Made by a program: the position numbers and the translations under genes. A DNA stretch of 48,669 nucleotides from a virus. The stretch's first letter is position 1, and every line of letters starts with the position of its first letter. Where the stretch lies: positions 1-48,669 of IMG/VR virus record IMGVR_UViG_3300028809_000021; one strand, given 5' to 3'. The notes beneath the pieces are model-generated. The model worked only from the letters and a program-made list of their open reading frames with translations, was not told where the DNA came from and did no database searches. Shown in pieces: positions 18,098 through 27,282 of this stretch.

Positions 18098-18702
18098 GCT
18101 GTTTTGAAGTATTCTTTTGTGTCGTTAAGTGGGTCGCCTTCGATCTCGGGGAAAAACTCTTGAAGTTCCGCATCAACAAACACCAGATTTCCAGTGTGGC
18201 CAAGTAGGAAGTAACCTTTAGATAACCCGAGCTCGACCATTGAACGGTAGCCAGCTGCGCCTTCATCATTGAATCCTGACCGATCAGGTGGAATACTACT
18301 ATCAATCTCGACGATCACTATCTTTGGCTTTGCCTTCAGTGCTTCGAAAATCTTGTAGTCGAGACCATCCACATCAATATTCAGTAAATCACAGTCATCC
18401 TTCACGAATGCATTGATATTGTACTGATCGACGCGGGTGCATTGTGATTTAACCTGGTCGTTACCCTTCCAGTTTTCACAACACTTAGTCCATAGATTGA
18501 AATCAGCCTCCACCATTTTTGCAGACCATCCCCTTTCGATGAGCAGTGCCACATTGCTACAGTACTTGCCGTCATTTGCGCCAATTTCGACACAATGCCC
18601 CTTCTCAATTCCGAGGCGATCCAGAATTTCAATGAGCACACCTTCTTCACCATTTTGTGAATAGGTAAAATCCTTTGCGTATTTGTTGATGAAGACTTGC
18701 AT
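18085..18702 (-). CDS. FkbM-type SAM-dependent methyltransferase
   Basis: The 205-aa protein opens with a SQNGEEG segment. It then has motif I VEIGANDG (38-45), the E65 ribose contact in AKMVEADFN, and motif IV-like CDLLNIDVDG (104-113). This is the FkbM family layout, whose members often O-methylate sugars in bacterial glycan clusters. In this cassette it could methylate a sugar added by the neighbouring transferases. Confidence 0.8.
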   Translation of the reverse strand: MQVFINKYAKDFTYSQNGEEGVLIEILDRLGIEKGHCVEIGANDGKYCSNVALLIERGWSAKMVEADFNLWTKCCENWKGNDQVKSQCTRVDQYNINAFVKDDCDLLNIDVDGLDYKIFEALKAKPKIVIVEIDSSIPPDRSGFNDEGAAGYRSMVELGLSKGYFLLGHTGNLVFVDAELQEFFPEIEGDPLNDTKEYFKTAWLK

Positions 18703-18704
18703 GC

Positions 18705-19028
18705 TTAAAGGTTGAGAGTTCTGATCACTTTTTCGTACAAGTCAGTACCCGGGTCAAGCCCTAAGCTGGCACGTTCTTTATCGAATGTAACTGCTTCATC
18801 AAGTGCCTTGTGTACCGCAATCCTCTGGTCCTGAGGAAGAGCAGCGAAGGCTTTAACCACCTCCACACATGCGCATGGCGCTTGCATGTTAATTTGGCTC
18901 AGTGGAATTACCTGTTCGGAGGCGCCGGGATCCTCTTGCTGGATACCCTCTGGCGTGACACCAGGATTTTCTACCACTCCGCCGTTATGCAGAGAGGGGC
19001 TAATATTTTGATCAGTGTTTTGATCCAT
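18705..19028 (-). CDS. Hypothetical protein in glycan cassette, 107 aa
   Basis: Two-part protein: residues 1-50 are low in hydrophobics and rich in Asn, Gln, Ser, Thr, Pro and Gly, while 55-107 form a helical domain (VVKAFAALPQDQRIAVHKAL). No family is recognised. It overlaps the upstream transferase gene by 17 bases. The disordered Ser/Thr/Asn-rich half is the kind of segment that could carry glycans, but that is a guess. Confidence 0.6.
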   Translation of the reverse strand: MDQNTDQNISPSLHNGGVVENPGVTPEGIQQEDPGASEQVIPLSQINMQAPCACVEVVKAFAALPQDQRIAVHKALDEAVTFDKERASLGLDPGTDLYEKVIRTLNL

Positions 19029-19812
19029 GTGCTTTTATTTTATCCGCTATATCATAGCGGCGTGTGAAATAATCTGTGATGTGCTGGTTCAATGAATCTG
19101 TCTTTGTCCAGTCTTCATTCCTGCGCCGGTGATGATGAAAAAGGACCGGGTAGTTATCCCGGAAGCCTTGTTTTTCATAGATAAATGCCCCTGCGTTATA
19201 CATTGCTGGCCACCAATGAAACGAAACCTTATCCCGGTAAGCTAAGGTTGTAAGTATTGCTTGATCATGTCTGTGCTCTTGAAATTCGGGATGGTTAGGG
19301 TATCTGCTTGTGCTATCATCAATCAAGTACATTGCTTTACACCATTCCATCCACTCTGCAATAAAACCGCGAGAATAGATAGTATTTCTTACTACAATAA
19401 CACTTGCCTGCGCCTGATTGCCAGTCGTAAAGCAGTTAATATCCTTCATTACATCTCCTTTGCACCAATGAGCGTGTTGCCACATATTTGCAAAGAGCCA
19501 GATATTATCCAATCGTGAAGTGATGTGGCTAATGTTTTCCACGAACTCTACGCCTGCATCTGCGTAGATGATGATATCACCCTCTGCGGTCGCCTGCATC
19601 GTTTGCAAAATGATGAATGGCTTCCATGCCCAGTATCCGCTACCTCTTGGCTGGTCCAGTAACACTTTGTTATTCTCGTAAAAATCTGTTTGCATGAGCG
19701 CTGCCCTGGTCCACCTCCAGATGTGATCCACCCCTTGACGGTGCGCACTTTCTGCGCAGATATCCGCCGAGATTGTCATATTCTCGTCAGTAAATGTTAC
19801 CAGGTGCTTCAT
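19012..19812 (-). CDS. Nucleotide-sugar glycosyltransferase, GT-A-like
   Basis: The 266-aa protein contains GYWAWKPFIIL (59-69) and GDIIIYADAGVEF (78-90), the latter carrying the acidic DxG-type metal and nucleotide-sugar site. A later HRHDQAILTTLAY resembles the C-terminal His-Asp motif of such enzymes. I associate this pattern with capsule-type sugar transferases, but the CAZy family is unsure. It overlaps the GT25-like gene by 26 bases. Confidence 0.7.
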   Translation of the reverse strand: MKHLVTFTDENMTISADICAESAHRQGVDHIWRWTRAALMQTDFYENNKVLLDQPRGSGYWAWKPFIILQTMQATAEGDIIIYADAGVEFVENISHITSRLDNIWLFANMWQHAHWCKGDVMKDINCFTTGNQAQASVIVVRNTIYSRGFIAEWMEWCKAMYLIDDSTSRYPNHPEFQEHRHDQAILTTLAYRDKVSFHWWPAMYNAGAFIYEKQGFRDNYPVLFHHHRRRNEDWTKTDSLNQHITDYFTRRYDIADKIKAHGSKH

Positions 19813-20398
19813 TCAATATTTTTTGTGAGCGTTCAAAGTGTTCCGAATAGTCGGCCATTGTTCCCCATATCTTACTCATGCGGGGCCGCTGCCATGCTAC
19901 CATGGGCGTGATCACATAAGCGTTCAGGATAGATAGCTGACCAGACACCCAGTTATCATACATCTGCTCACTGAATCCCGGTTGATTCTCCAGGATAAAT
20001 GGCACAGCCTTGCGGCGGTACCCGATGCAGTGAGTAGTCCATGCTGCCCGGATGCGGAATATGTGTTCAGAAACCCTCTCCGGATTTTCATCCTGGATAT
20101 TGGCACCGAGGTAAACAATATCCCAGTCGGCTGGTAATTCAGCGAGTGCCTTCTGTAGGTGTGTGACATCCTTAAATTGGCAGTCATCCTCTAAGAACAG
20201 AAGACTATCACCATCAGATTCAAAGAACTTTATGAGTATTTGCCGGGTGGACCGGTTGAATGATTGATGCGGGCCAATGTCCGGTATAGCATCAAACTTC
20301 TGAGTGGATAATCCGACTCTGGCAAATTCTTGAACTGCTTTCTGCCATTCACAGGCATCAGCGGTTAAGCAAACTTTTTGATCAAAGAAATCCCACAT
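19787..20398 (-). CDS. GT25-like glycosyltransferase
   Basis: The 203-aa protein has LLFLEDDCQF (66-75), DWDIVYLGANI and TTHCIGYRRKAV in the order expected for GT25 enzymes (LPS beta-galactosyltransferases and collagen-type transferases). It is shorter than many of them. It is the first gene of the cassette and starts only a few bases after the terminator-like hairpin behind the capsid gene, with no clear ribosome site, so its expression probably depends on read-through from the capsid transcript. Confidence 0.75.
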   Translation of the reverse strand: MWDFFDQKVCLTADACEWQKAVQEFARVGLSTQKFDAIPDIGPHQSFNRSTRQILIKFFESDGDSLLFLEDDCQFKDVTHLQKALAELPADWDIVYLGANIQDENPERVSEHIFRIRAAWTTHCIGYRRKAVPFILENQPGFSEQMYDNWVSGQLSILNAYVITPMVAWQRPRMSKIWGTMADYSEHFERSQKILNEAPGNIY

Positions 20399-20402
20399 AC
20401 GA

Positions 20403-20432
20403 GAAAGAAAACCGGCGACCGGAGCCGCCGGT
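20403..20432 (-). terminator. Terminator behind the capsid gene
   Basis: On the minus strand a 7-bp stem (ACCGGCG / CGCCGGT) with an 8-base loop is followed by TTTCTTTC. It lies between the capsid stop and the GT25-like start. Its T-tract is imperfect, so partial termination is likely: strong capsid expression and weaker cassette expression. Confidence 0.7.
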
Positions 20433-20440
20433 ATATTTAA

Positions 20441-21718
20441 TTACATGGCTCCTACCAGGAAGGCGTCAGGGCGCAAAATTGCAAGTTCTGCGCGGGCCTC
20501 ACCACGGAAGGTGATGATGTTCTGATATACGTGTTTGTCGTGACTTTTGAACATTTCCACTCGGAAGCCTTCGCCAGACTTCTGCACAATGAGTGCCTTG
20601 CGAGAGTCGCCCACTACGATTTGACTATCGCTGATTGCGTTGGTTGACATTTTCACGAGACGAAGTCCTGCAAACAGAATCTCTCCGTTTGGCAGTACGA
20701 CGAAGCCACCAGGTGTGCTATAGTCTGAAGGCTTTGTGTTCAACAGTGTCGCCCACTGACGAGGGCGAACAATCAGTGTGTCGGGGTTATATTCGTTCTG
20801 CTCCAGGTTCGCCACATAGTGCGGGATCTTTTCAGCCGGCACAGTTACTCCGCCAGGAAGAGTGCTATTACCTGTAGCTGAGTTAACCAAGGCTGTCATG
20901 AAATCGAAGGTTTCTGTGCGCAAATAATCCTCCGTCAGTTCTTCTGTGATGTACTCGCCAAGGCCGGGGATATCCTGCTCCATCTCTGCAGCTACATCAA
21001 CAGTGCCGGCGCGATATTTCGCAGTAACGGTAATCATGGTATTGTCGTAATCGCGGCTTGGTTTCACTTGGCCGGGTCCCGCAGTGGCAGCTACAGAGCC
21101 CTCACCTGCTGGAATATTCTGACGCAGGAACAGGTAAATGCCTGTGCCTGTATTGATGGTGCGGAAAATATCACGTGCGTGAACCTTCATCCGACCACGT
21201 ACCGCAAACTCCTGATTCCAAGTCGGTACACCGTTGATAGACACACCAGTGATGTTGTTGGCGTTGGTCATCGTACCCACTGCTTTTGTTTCCAGTACAG
21301 GGAAAGGATTGTTTTTGTTGTGAATATCAGAACGGAAGTTCTTCAGCTTCTCTGCTGCAGTATCCCATTCTTTCAGAATCAGCCCCTGCATGGATGCGTG
21401 TTTCTCGGATGTCTGAACAGACATCTGACCACTCTTGGCCTTCAACTGAATTACTTCATCCTGAATCTCCTTTATAGTGGCACCTTTGGCAGCCAGTTCT
21501 GTATTGAGATCAGTTACTTTTTGCTCGTACTCTTTGTACTTCGTTTCTGCCTGGGTGTTGGCCTCCTTCAGGTCCTTCACCTCTTTTTCGTAATCCTTTT
21601 TGATTTGATCCACCTTTTGATCCACTTGTTTCAGGATCACCAGCTCCTCAGAGCCGCCCTTGCCTCCTTCGCCTGCTGCTGCATCGAAGAAGAACATGCC
21701 GATAAAGATTCTTTTCAT
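20441..21718 (-). CDS. HK97-fold major capsid protein
   Basis: The 425-aa protein has a long N-terminal coiled coil (about 24-95), like the HK97 delta domain that scaffolds assembly and is cut off by the protease. The core follows: an E-loop/A-domain type sequence with GVPTWNQEFAVRGRMKVHARDIFR and, near the end, VGDSRKALIVQKSGEGFRVEM and ITFRGEARAELAILRPDAF, typical of HK97-family capsids. It follows the protease gene. The cut probably falls after the coil near residue 120-135. Confidence 0.9.
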   Translation of the reverse strand: MKRIFIGMFFFDAAAGEGGKGGSEELVILKQVDQKVDQIKKDYEKEVKDLKEANTQAETKYKEYEQKVTDLNTELAAKGATIKEIQDEVIQLKAKSGQMSVQTSEKHASMQGLILKEWDTAAEKLKNFRSDIHNKNNPFPVLETKAVGTMTNANNITGVSINGVPTWNQEFAVRGRMKVHARDIFRTINTGTGIYLFLRQNIPAGEGSVAATAGPGQVKPSRDYDNTMITVTAKYRAGTVDVAAEMEQDIPGLGEYITEELTEDYLRTETFDFMTALVNSATGNSTLPGGVTVPAEKIPHYVANLEQNEYNPDTLIVRPRQWATLLNTKPSDYSTPGGFVVLPNGEILFAGLRLVKMSTNAISDSQIVVGDSRKALIVQKSGEGFRVEMFKSHDKHVYQNIITFRGEARAELAILRPDAFLVGAM

Positions 21719-21720
21719 GG

Positions 21721-22647
21721 CTATGCCAGTTTAAGTTTTAAATAATGGAGTTGTTTGATGAACTCATTATTATCACTCTTGCTGACAGTCGGCGTCTGGG
21801 TGGATTGCTCCGGCGCAGAGGTGGCTGCGGTATCAAGTTCTGATAACAGTTGTTTCGTTTGTTCCAGTTCGTTAGAAATCCGTTGTATAGCGTCATCCGA
21901 TGCTTTCGTATTCCGGATGAAATTCTCCATGGCTTTTACTCCGGCGCGGAGATCTGTAGTCTCTTTCACGCCGTATTCCAGCCTGCGTTTCAACCACGCA
22001 ATGTTGTAGGACTGGTCACTGATTAACTCGTTAATGTAAGACCAGAGGTCCTGCCCCTCGGCAACCTGGTCATTCATAGTAATACACAGGCGCAATGCCT
22101 CCTGACGGTTATTGATCAGCTGACGGAGGAAATCTTTCTCATTCTCGTTCAGTTGCTTCAATACTTCAGGGGCAAAATCTTTAGTGACTGCAATAACGCC
22201 GGACTCTTGGTGAGCTCCCCAGTGAGTAAGCACGGACGTTTCTCTATGCGCCACTTCCTTATAGTCATATCCGCCCTTGGCCATTTTCGTGGCTCTAACC
22301 GGATTGAAGCCGTAAGAACTAGCGACGATAATTCCCTCATCCATTTGCTTTAGGGTATCATCTCCAAGGGTATGAGTGCCCAGATACACCTCAGTATAAG
22401 CATGATTATTATCATCCCATACTTTTAAAGGTTTCCCTGGTGCCAGTTCTTTTTTATGATTCAAAAAGAATCGCAAGTCGTCGAACTGCTCATTCCATGA
22501 CTTTGTGAACATTCCCTTATTTGCTCTATCACCGTCTCGGTCCAGGCTGTTGTAAGTAGCATGCGCGATTACCGCAGTCCTCTTGCTCATGTCGAGGTCC
22601 TTGATGGTAATTCCGTCCTTGCTGATCTTCATTGCCTTGGTTTTCAT
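21721..22647 (-). CDS. HK97-type prohead protease, with scaffold-like tail
   Basis: Residues 1-160 are a serine protease of the HK97 prohead (U35) type. The likely triad is His64 (FLNHKKE), Ser111 (VASSYGF, the S-x-G-F motif) and Glu137 (HRETSVLTHWGA). The C-terminal half (about 165-290) is helical and Gln/Glu-rich and may act as scaffold. It lies between the minor head and capsid genes, as usual. It would remove the capsid's coiled N-terminus during maturation. Confidence 0.85.
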   Translation of the reverse strand: MKTKAMKISKDGITIKDLDMSKRTAVIAHATYNSLDRDGDRANKGMFTKSWNEQFDDLRFFLNHKKELAPGKPLKVWDDNNHAYTEVYLGTHTLGDDTLKQMDEGIIVASSYGFNPVRATKMAKGGYDYKEVAHRETSVLTHWGAHQESGVIAVTKDFAPEVLKQLNENEKDFLRQLINNRQEALRLCITMNDQVAEGQDLWSYINELISDQSYNIAWLKRRLEYGVKETTDLRAGVKAMENFIRNTKASDDAIQRISNELEQTKQLLSELDTAATSAPEQSTQTPTVSKSDNNEFIKQLHYLKLKLA

Positions 22648-22657
22648 GTCACTTAGT

Positions 22658-23500
22658 TTATGCTGTTACGAGTTCTTGTTTCGGTATTAGTTTTCCGCTT
22701 TCATCCCTCAGCGGAACGAGGGCAGCCGTGCACCGGCAATTGATCACATTCTCTGCGCTGGCCGTTATATCTCCGGGGCCGGTCATCATCTCTACACGTA
22801 TGATCACGTTCTTTTTGTATACTGGTACCGCGAAGGATGCCATCTGGTCAACTACTGCTCCGTCTACATCCCTGTGACCATGGCGTGTACGGTGATCGTT
22901 CGCTGATATCCACTCTTTGCCGGTCTCATACTCGCTTTTATCATCCGCCAGCTTACGGCCGTATTCCGAAGCGAAAAGGTTTTCCGTCCTGGTGATCATT
23001 CTTGCTCTCCAGAGCAGAAGCTGCGGATCCTGAAGGGCATGCGCAATCTTATCGTATCCCCATCCGCCGCGCACCGCTTCTTCGAGTACTGAAAGAATTT
23101 GATCACGAGTTGTCTGTGACACTGGATAAACCGCCTTCTCCAGAAGGTGCTCACGGAAGTACGCTATGATATCTTCCGCCCACTCTTCGCTGAAGCCAAA
23201 CCGCGCAGCTTTCTGCCTGATGGAGCGAACCTGCTGGTTGATTTCCCGTAGTCCCTTATTTGCAAAGAACAATCCTGACGCTACGTGCAGGTCGGTGAGC
23301 ACTGGCTCTATCTTGCTATTGAACACCTGCATATCTATCTGTCCCTTGGCCATCTCTGGCCCCTTGGCTTTGATGATCGGCAAGGCTTGGTCTACCTGCC
23401 ATTCCAACGCTTTGAAGACCCTGCCGAGGTACTTCCGCTCGATCCGTTTGGACTGAGCGGCGAAAAGTCGGCTGTATTCTCTGCGTTGTTCCTGGTTCAT
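22658..23500 (-). CDS. SPP1 gp7 / Mu F-like minor head protein
   Basis: The C-terminal region has the family signature: EWISANDHRTRHGHRDVDG, then VEMMTGPGDITASAENVINC and CRC (about residues 190-265). These proteins enter the procapsid with the portal and assist head morphogenesis or DNA ejection. Downstream of the portal and two small genes, it is in the standard place. Confidence 0.9.
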   Translation of the reverse strand: MNQEQRREYSRLFAAQSKRIERKYLGRVFKALEWQVDQALPIIKAKGPEMAKGQIDMQVFNSKIEPVLTDLHVASGLFFANKGLREINQQVRSIRQKAARFGFSEEWAEDIIAYFREHLLEKAVYPVSQTTRDQILSVLEEAVRGGWGYDKIAHALQDPQLLLWRARMITRTENLFASEYGRKLADDKSEYETGKEWISANDHRTRHGHRDVDGAVVDQMASFAVPVYKKNVIIRVEMMTGPGDITASAENVINCRCTAALVPLRDESGKLIPKQELVTA

Positions 23501-23501
23501 G

Positions 23502-23687
23502 TTATCTTTCCCACTCCTTTATTTTCATTTCCTTTTGATCATCTGTAAGCCCGGCCATTTCCATCATTAACCGGTTGAACTCATAGTTCCGCTGGTTCTG
23601 TAGCTTCTCTTTGGCAGAACAGCACATGACCACCGGCGGCGGTACCCTGTTGTCTGCAATCTGTCTCACTCTTTCCTCTATAGTCAT
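23502..23687 (-). CDS. Hypothetical protein in head module, 61 aa
   Basis: A small charged helical protein with a Cys-Cys pair (VVMCCSAKEK). It overlaps the upstream 78-aa gene by four bases and precedes the minor head gene by one base, so it is probably cotranslated with head genes. No family is recognised. Confidence 0.65.
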   Translation of the reverse strand: MTIEERVRQIADNRVPPPVVMCCSAKEKLQNQRNYEFNRLMMEMAGLTDDQKEMKIKEWER

Positions 23688-23920
23688 AATGCGTCCAATT
23701 GTGATTGTAGTTTGTCTTTCTCCTGCTGCGCTTCTGCCATAATTAATTCTGCATATCGCAGGGCTCTTTCAGGGTTGGCACTCATGTACCGGACGAACCG
23801 GCTAGGAAGGGCATCGCGGAACTTCGTGGACCTGAACACCTCCATCTCAACCTCCATCTCTTTCACGTTATCGATCTGCCTGGTGAGATCGGCTGCTTGT
23901 TTGAATTGTTCCGTTGTCAT
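23684..23920 (-). CDS. Hypothetical helical protein in head module, 78 aa
   Basis: Mostly helical and highly charged (MEVEMEVFRSTKF, IMAEAQQEKDKLQSQLDAL), suggesting a coiled coil. It overlaps the portal gene by four bases and the 61-aa gene by four. A structural or assembly role near the portal is likely from position only. Confidence 0.65.
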   Translation of the reverse strand: MTTEQFKQAADLTRQIDNVKEMEVEMEVFRSTKFRDALPSRFVRYMSANPERALRYAELIMAEAQQEKDKLQSQLDAL

Positions 23921-25395
23921 CGCTTTATCCCCCTTTTATCGAGTTCCTGTATTTGCTCTTCATAGCCATCATCGGCCATCATCATACTCAGCGGCTGAAC
24001 ACCTGAAGGAACCCATACTTCGTTCATGGATGGCTCAGGGCTGGCTTCATACCCCATAGCAATGAGCTTTTGATTGGGCGTTACCCACCATGCTTTTGCG
24101 AGTGTTTCAACCAGCTTATTCACATCCTGCTGCATCTCGGGCAATTCAGAGAAGTCGCTTGCAATTCTCGCTTTGCCTTGTAGTTTATATGGTGCTGATA
24201 AACGAAGTGTGAGCAGCTCATCCAGTTCCTTTACCGGTGTCGCTATCGTATCATTTACCCAGTTCTTTTTCGCGTTCTCCAGGTTGGCCAGTGTAGCAGC
24301 AGAAGGAACAAAAAGCAATAGTGGCGTATCGAACAGCGCACACAGTTCCTCAGCGTTTTTAGCCTTTGCTTCAACCAGGTTCATATCCACGGAACTGAAA
24401 GCAAGATCGATGTACTCCCATTTGGACCCCATCAACAGCGCCACTGCCCCTTTTATATCGTTGTCATTGATCTTTGCGTTGACTACCCTGCGTATATCGC
24501 TCTCCTGTTCAGGAGTTGAATCATCCACGCTAAGGTTTTCAGAGAATAGTATTCCCTTGGCGCCATCGTTCTGAAACATCCGGACACTGCTCTTTGCGAT
24601 GTCCTTGCTTTCCTGAATGGTCTTATCCCCAGCTCTCATCCTGGTGAACCCCCGTAGATGAACACCGGTAGACGCGTCGAACTTCAGATTGATATCGCGC
24701 CAGTGGATGATGTCGCCCTTGCGGATTGGTATTTTCCTGCCGTTTACCTCCAGTTCGTACCCTGAAATACCGAACACATTTGTGGGATCTTTCAGAACAT
24801 TTACATTCTGAGTTGGTAACACATACATTTCCAGTACCGGCAACGCGTCGAGCTCCTTATTGGATCGGTTCACATATTCACCCGTAGCTGGGTCAAATCT
24901 TTGTGCAGCATCTCCACGGTTAAGCCAGATAAAACCTTCGCCGCATGCGAGGTAAAAGGCATACAACAATGTGAAGAACTGCGATGCGCCCTGGTATTCA
25001 TTGGGGCGGTCCAGTAATTTGTTTAGGTCACTTTCAAAGAGCATCTCAGGCTTTGCAGCCTTTGTATAGAATCGAACCTTTCCATCTTTTTCCTGTAAGA
25101 GCTTTTTCTCATCATACAGGTATCGGGGAATAGATCCGAACTTCTTTGCATTCTTGCTGATGATCGCATAGAGCCATGTGCTGGCACAGAATCCGTCATC
25201 AATAGCTTTGGCCTGGTCAAAATCAGGTATTACTTCTGTTCGTCCAATGATTCCTGTTACTCCTCCCATCTTACCACGGCTGAAAAGGTTATTCCATTTC
25301 CTTCGCACAGAATTGGCCACGCTGCTCATGAGCCCGCTGCCAGTGCTGTAGATGACCGTTCCGTCCTTCTTCTTGGTTAGTGTAACTTTGCTCAT
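23917..25395 (-). CDS. Portal protein
   Basis: The 492-aa protein fits the HK97-type portal family in size and content: a central LLYAFYLACGEGFIWLNRG segment (wing/stem), then IRKGDIIHWRDINLKFD and a helical clip region with LCALFDTPLLLFVPSAATLANLEN. It starts one base after terL and forms the dodecameric DNA channel at one capsid vertex. Confidence 0.9.
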   Translation of the reverse strand: MSKVTLTKKKDGTVIYSTGSGLMSSVANSVRRKWNNLFSRGKMGGVTGIIGRTEVIPDFDQAKAIDDGFCASTWLYAIISKNAKKFGSIPRYLYDEKKLLQEKDGKVRFYTKAAKPEMLFESDLNKLLDRPNEYQGASQFFTLLYAFYLACGEGFIWLNRGDAAQRFDPATGEYVNRSNKELDALPVLEMYVLPTQNVNVLKDPTNVFGISGYELEVNGRKIPIRKGDIIHWRDINLKFDASTGVHLRGFTRMRAGDKTIQESKDIAKSSVRMFQNDGAKGILFSENLSVDDSTPEQESDIRRVVNAKINDNDIKGAVALLMGSKWEYIDLAFSSVDMNLVEAKAKNAEELCALFDTPLLLFVPSAATLANLENAKKNWVNDTIATPVKELDELLTLRLSAPYKLQGKARIASDFSELPEMQQDVNKLVETLAKAWWVTPNQKLIAMGYEASPEPSMNEVWVPSGVQPLSMMMADDGYEEQIQELDKRGIKR

Positions 25396-26859
25396 TTATA
25401 GTGAAATAGCGCCTGCTTTTCTTATTGGTTTGAGATCAAATTTTTCCCTCATCATAATAGTGTCCCAGAAATCGGGAGAGCGGCCAAGTGCTTCCTTTAT
25501 ATCATCTTTCTTCATTAGGCACTTCTTCCCATCACCATCAACCTCTTTCTGCTTAACCTGCTCCATTTCTTCCGTGATCTGTTCTTTTTGCTCCGGCGTG
25601 GCACCCTCAACGTATAGTCCTGACCTATTAATTCTGTCTGCCATTCTGAAAGAGCATTGAGACTTCAAGTTGTCGTAGTTCTCTGGCTTCGGATTTCCTT
25701 TATCATCAAGGTCAGGCTTTATAGGGTTGATCATCGGGCGACTGTTATTCACGAACCCCTCGCACTTCACGATATCAACCACCCCACCTCCTACACCGTC
25801 TTCATCTACCAGTGTATGGCTGTTCGGTATCCCATACTGATGCTGGAGTCCTTGTATTTTTTCTGCTGTCTCAGTTATCGATAAGCCTTTGTATTGATAT
25901 AGCTTCACCCTGAAGCCTTCCCATACGCCAATAACCGTTGTATCCTTTCCGAACCGGGCAACGTCGCATGTGATATATCGCTTTCCCTTCAGGTGCTCAA
26001 AGTCGTTATTGAACACATCCAGGATCTTATCGTAGACGATCAATACAAGTGGATCGTCATCGTATTCCCAGTTGCCATGAAGCAACCTCTGCTTCTGGGG
26101 ACCTTCTGGCATCCTTTTCAATAACTGCACATAAGCAGCAGGGGCATGCGGATTATCTGAAACGAATGCCTGAATGAATGCCTTATACGACTCCAACCTA
26201 CCATCCTTTTTTGCCTTGTAAAATTCAGAATACGGCCATCCCTTAACTGGGTTGGACGCATACAAGGCCTTAGGTTTTAGTCCAGGTGTTTCTTGCTTAC
26301 ATTTTACGCACTCCCATTGAATCGGTTTTTCATCGGCATCATACAGTAGCGGCTTAGCTTCGGTTAGCCTCGCTCCGCAAGTGTGGCAAAAGGATAAATA
26401 ACGAAGGCGGCTTTTTAAAGTCTCCTTTGCTTTTACGCTTACCTGGCCACACTCATCAATGAACACATCGGTAATTTCAAGCGATCCCAGTTCATCAAAA
26501 TCTGGATCCGAAGGACTGTCTGCTAAATCCCGTAACAGGATCACGCTACTATTTTTGAACAGAATACAGTTAGGATTCTCTTTGTCGTGTGAACCTGTTA
26601 GCTCAAAATGTTTCCCACGCTTCAATCCCTGCTTGCCTGCTATCTCAAAGAACGTTTTTAGTGTAGTATCCTTCAGGGTCTTGAAAATCGCCCTGCCTAT
26701 AAATCCCCGAGAACCGGGATATTTAAACCTTCTTTTCAATTGGAAGTAACTTCCAAGTGCCGACTTCGCGCCGCCGGCTGCCCCTCCATACATGACCTCT
26801 TCTGTAATATCATCTTCGAGTAAATCGAGAGCAGTGGTTTGCTTGTAGGTCAGCTTCAT
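25396..26859 (-). CDS. terL: Terminase large subunit
   Basis: A 487-aa packaging motor. The ATPase half has Walker A GGAAGGAKS (25-33) and Walker B VFIDE (132-136). The nuclease half has Asp299 (YITCDVARFGKD) and Asp352/Asp354 (HTLVDEDGVGGG). An unusual insert with two Cys pairs (C158/C161 and C184/C187) looks like a zinc ribbon between the domains. It overlaps the small subunit gene by four bases. Confidence 0.93.
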   Translation of the reverse strand: MKLTYKQTTALDLLEDDITEEVMYGGAAGGAKSALGSYFQLKRRFKYPGSRGFIGRAIFKTLKDTTLKTFFEIAGKQGLKRGKHFELTGSHDKENPNCILFKNSSVILLRDLADSPSDPDFDELGSLEITDVFIDECGQVSVKAKETLKSRLRYLSFCHTCGARLTEAKPLLYDADEKPIQWECVKCKQETPGLKPKALYASNPVKGWPYSEFYKAKKDGRLESYKAFIQAFVSDNPHAPAAYVQLLKRMPEGPQKQRLLHGNWEYDDDPLVLIVYDKILDVFNNDFEHLKGKRYITCDVARFGKDTTVIGVWEGFRVKLYQYKGLSITETAEKIQGLQHQYGIPNSHTLVDEDGVGGGVVDIVKCEGFVNNSRPMINPIKPDLDDKGNPKPENYDNLKSQCSFRMADRINRSGLYVEGATPEQKEQITEEMEQVKQKEVDGDGKKCLMKKDDIKEALGRSPDFWDTIMMREKFDLKPIRKAGAISL

Positions 26860-27278
26860 TCACCTTCCTTCGTTTTGTAAGTCTTCTCCTCATGCCATAT
26901 TACAGGCACAGGAGTAGTATGCTCCAACTCAGACTTGTCTTTCCAACCCATGTTCTTTAAAGCGAAAATTGCCCCAGTAGCAGACTGGGCAGTAGTGAGC
27001 CTTTTCTCATATTCACATTCAACACGCAGTCTTGCGTTTTTTATGATGTAAGAAAACTCACCGTCTAATTCGTAATCATAGATGCTTTGGCGAGATTCAA
27101 AACCCAGGAAAAGAGCAAGGCCAGTAATGGTTGCAGGCTCAGGATAACGTTTCCATTCATTGGTTTGTTTCCCTTCTTGGTCCTTCCTTACCTCCCCTTT
27201 GATATGAACGAAATAAGCGTCCACACGCTCCAACATGGCGTCTTCTGTCTCATACTTTTTTGGTCTACCTCCGGCCAT
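26856..27278 (-). CDS. terS: Terminase small subunit
   Basis: The protein opens MAGGRPKKYETEDAMLERVD, the usual basic GRPxKY start of small terminases, followed by an HTH-like region (ATITGLALFLGFESRQSIYD, about 50-69) that would recognise packaging DNA, and a helical assembly region. It is the first gene of the late operon. A terminator lies only four bases before its ATG, and no Shine-Dalgarno is visible. Confidence 0.88.
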   Translation of the reverse strand: MAGGRPKKYETEDAMLERVDAYFVHIKGEVRKDQEGKQTNEWKRYPEPATITGLALFLGFESRQSIYDYELDGEFSYIIKNARLRVECEYEKRLTTAQSATGAIFALKNMGWKDKSELEHTTPVPVIWHEEKTYKTKEGE

Positions 27279-27282
27279 AAAT

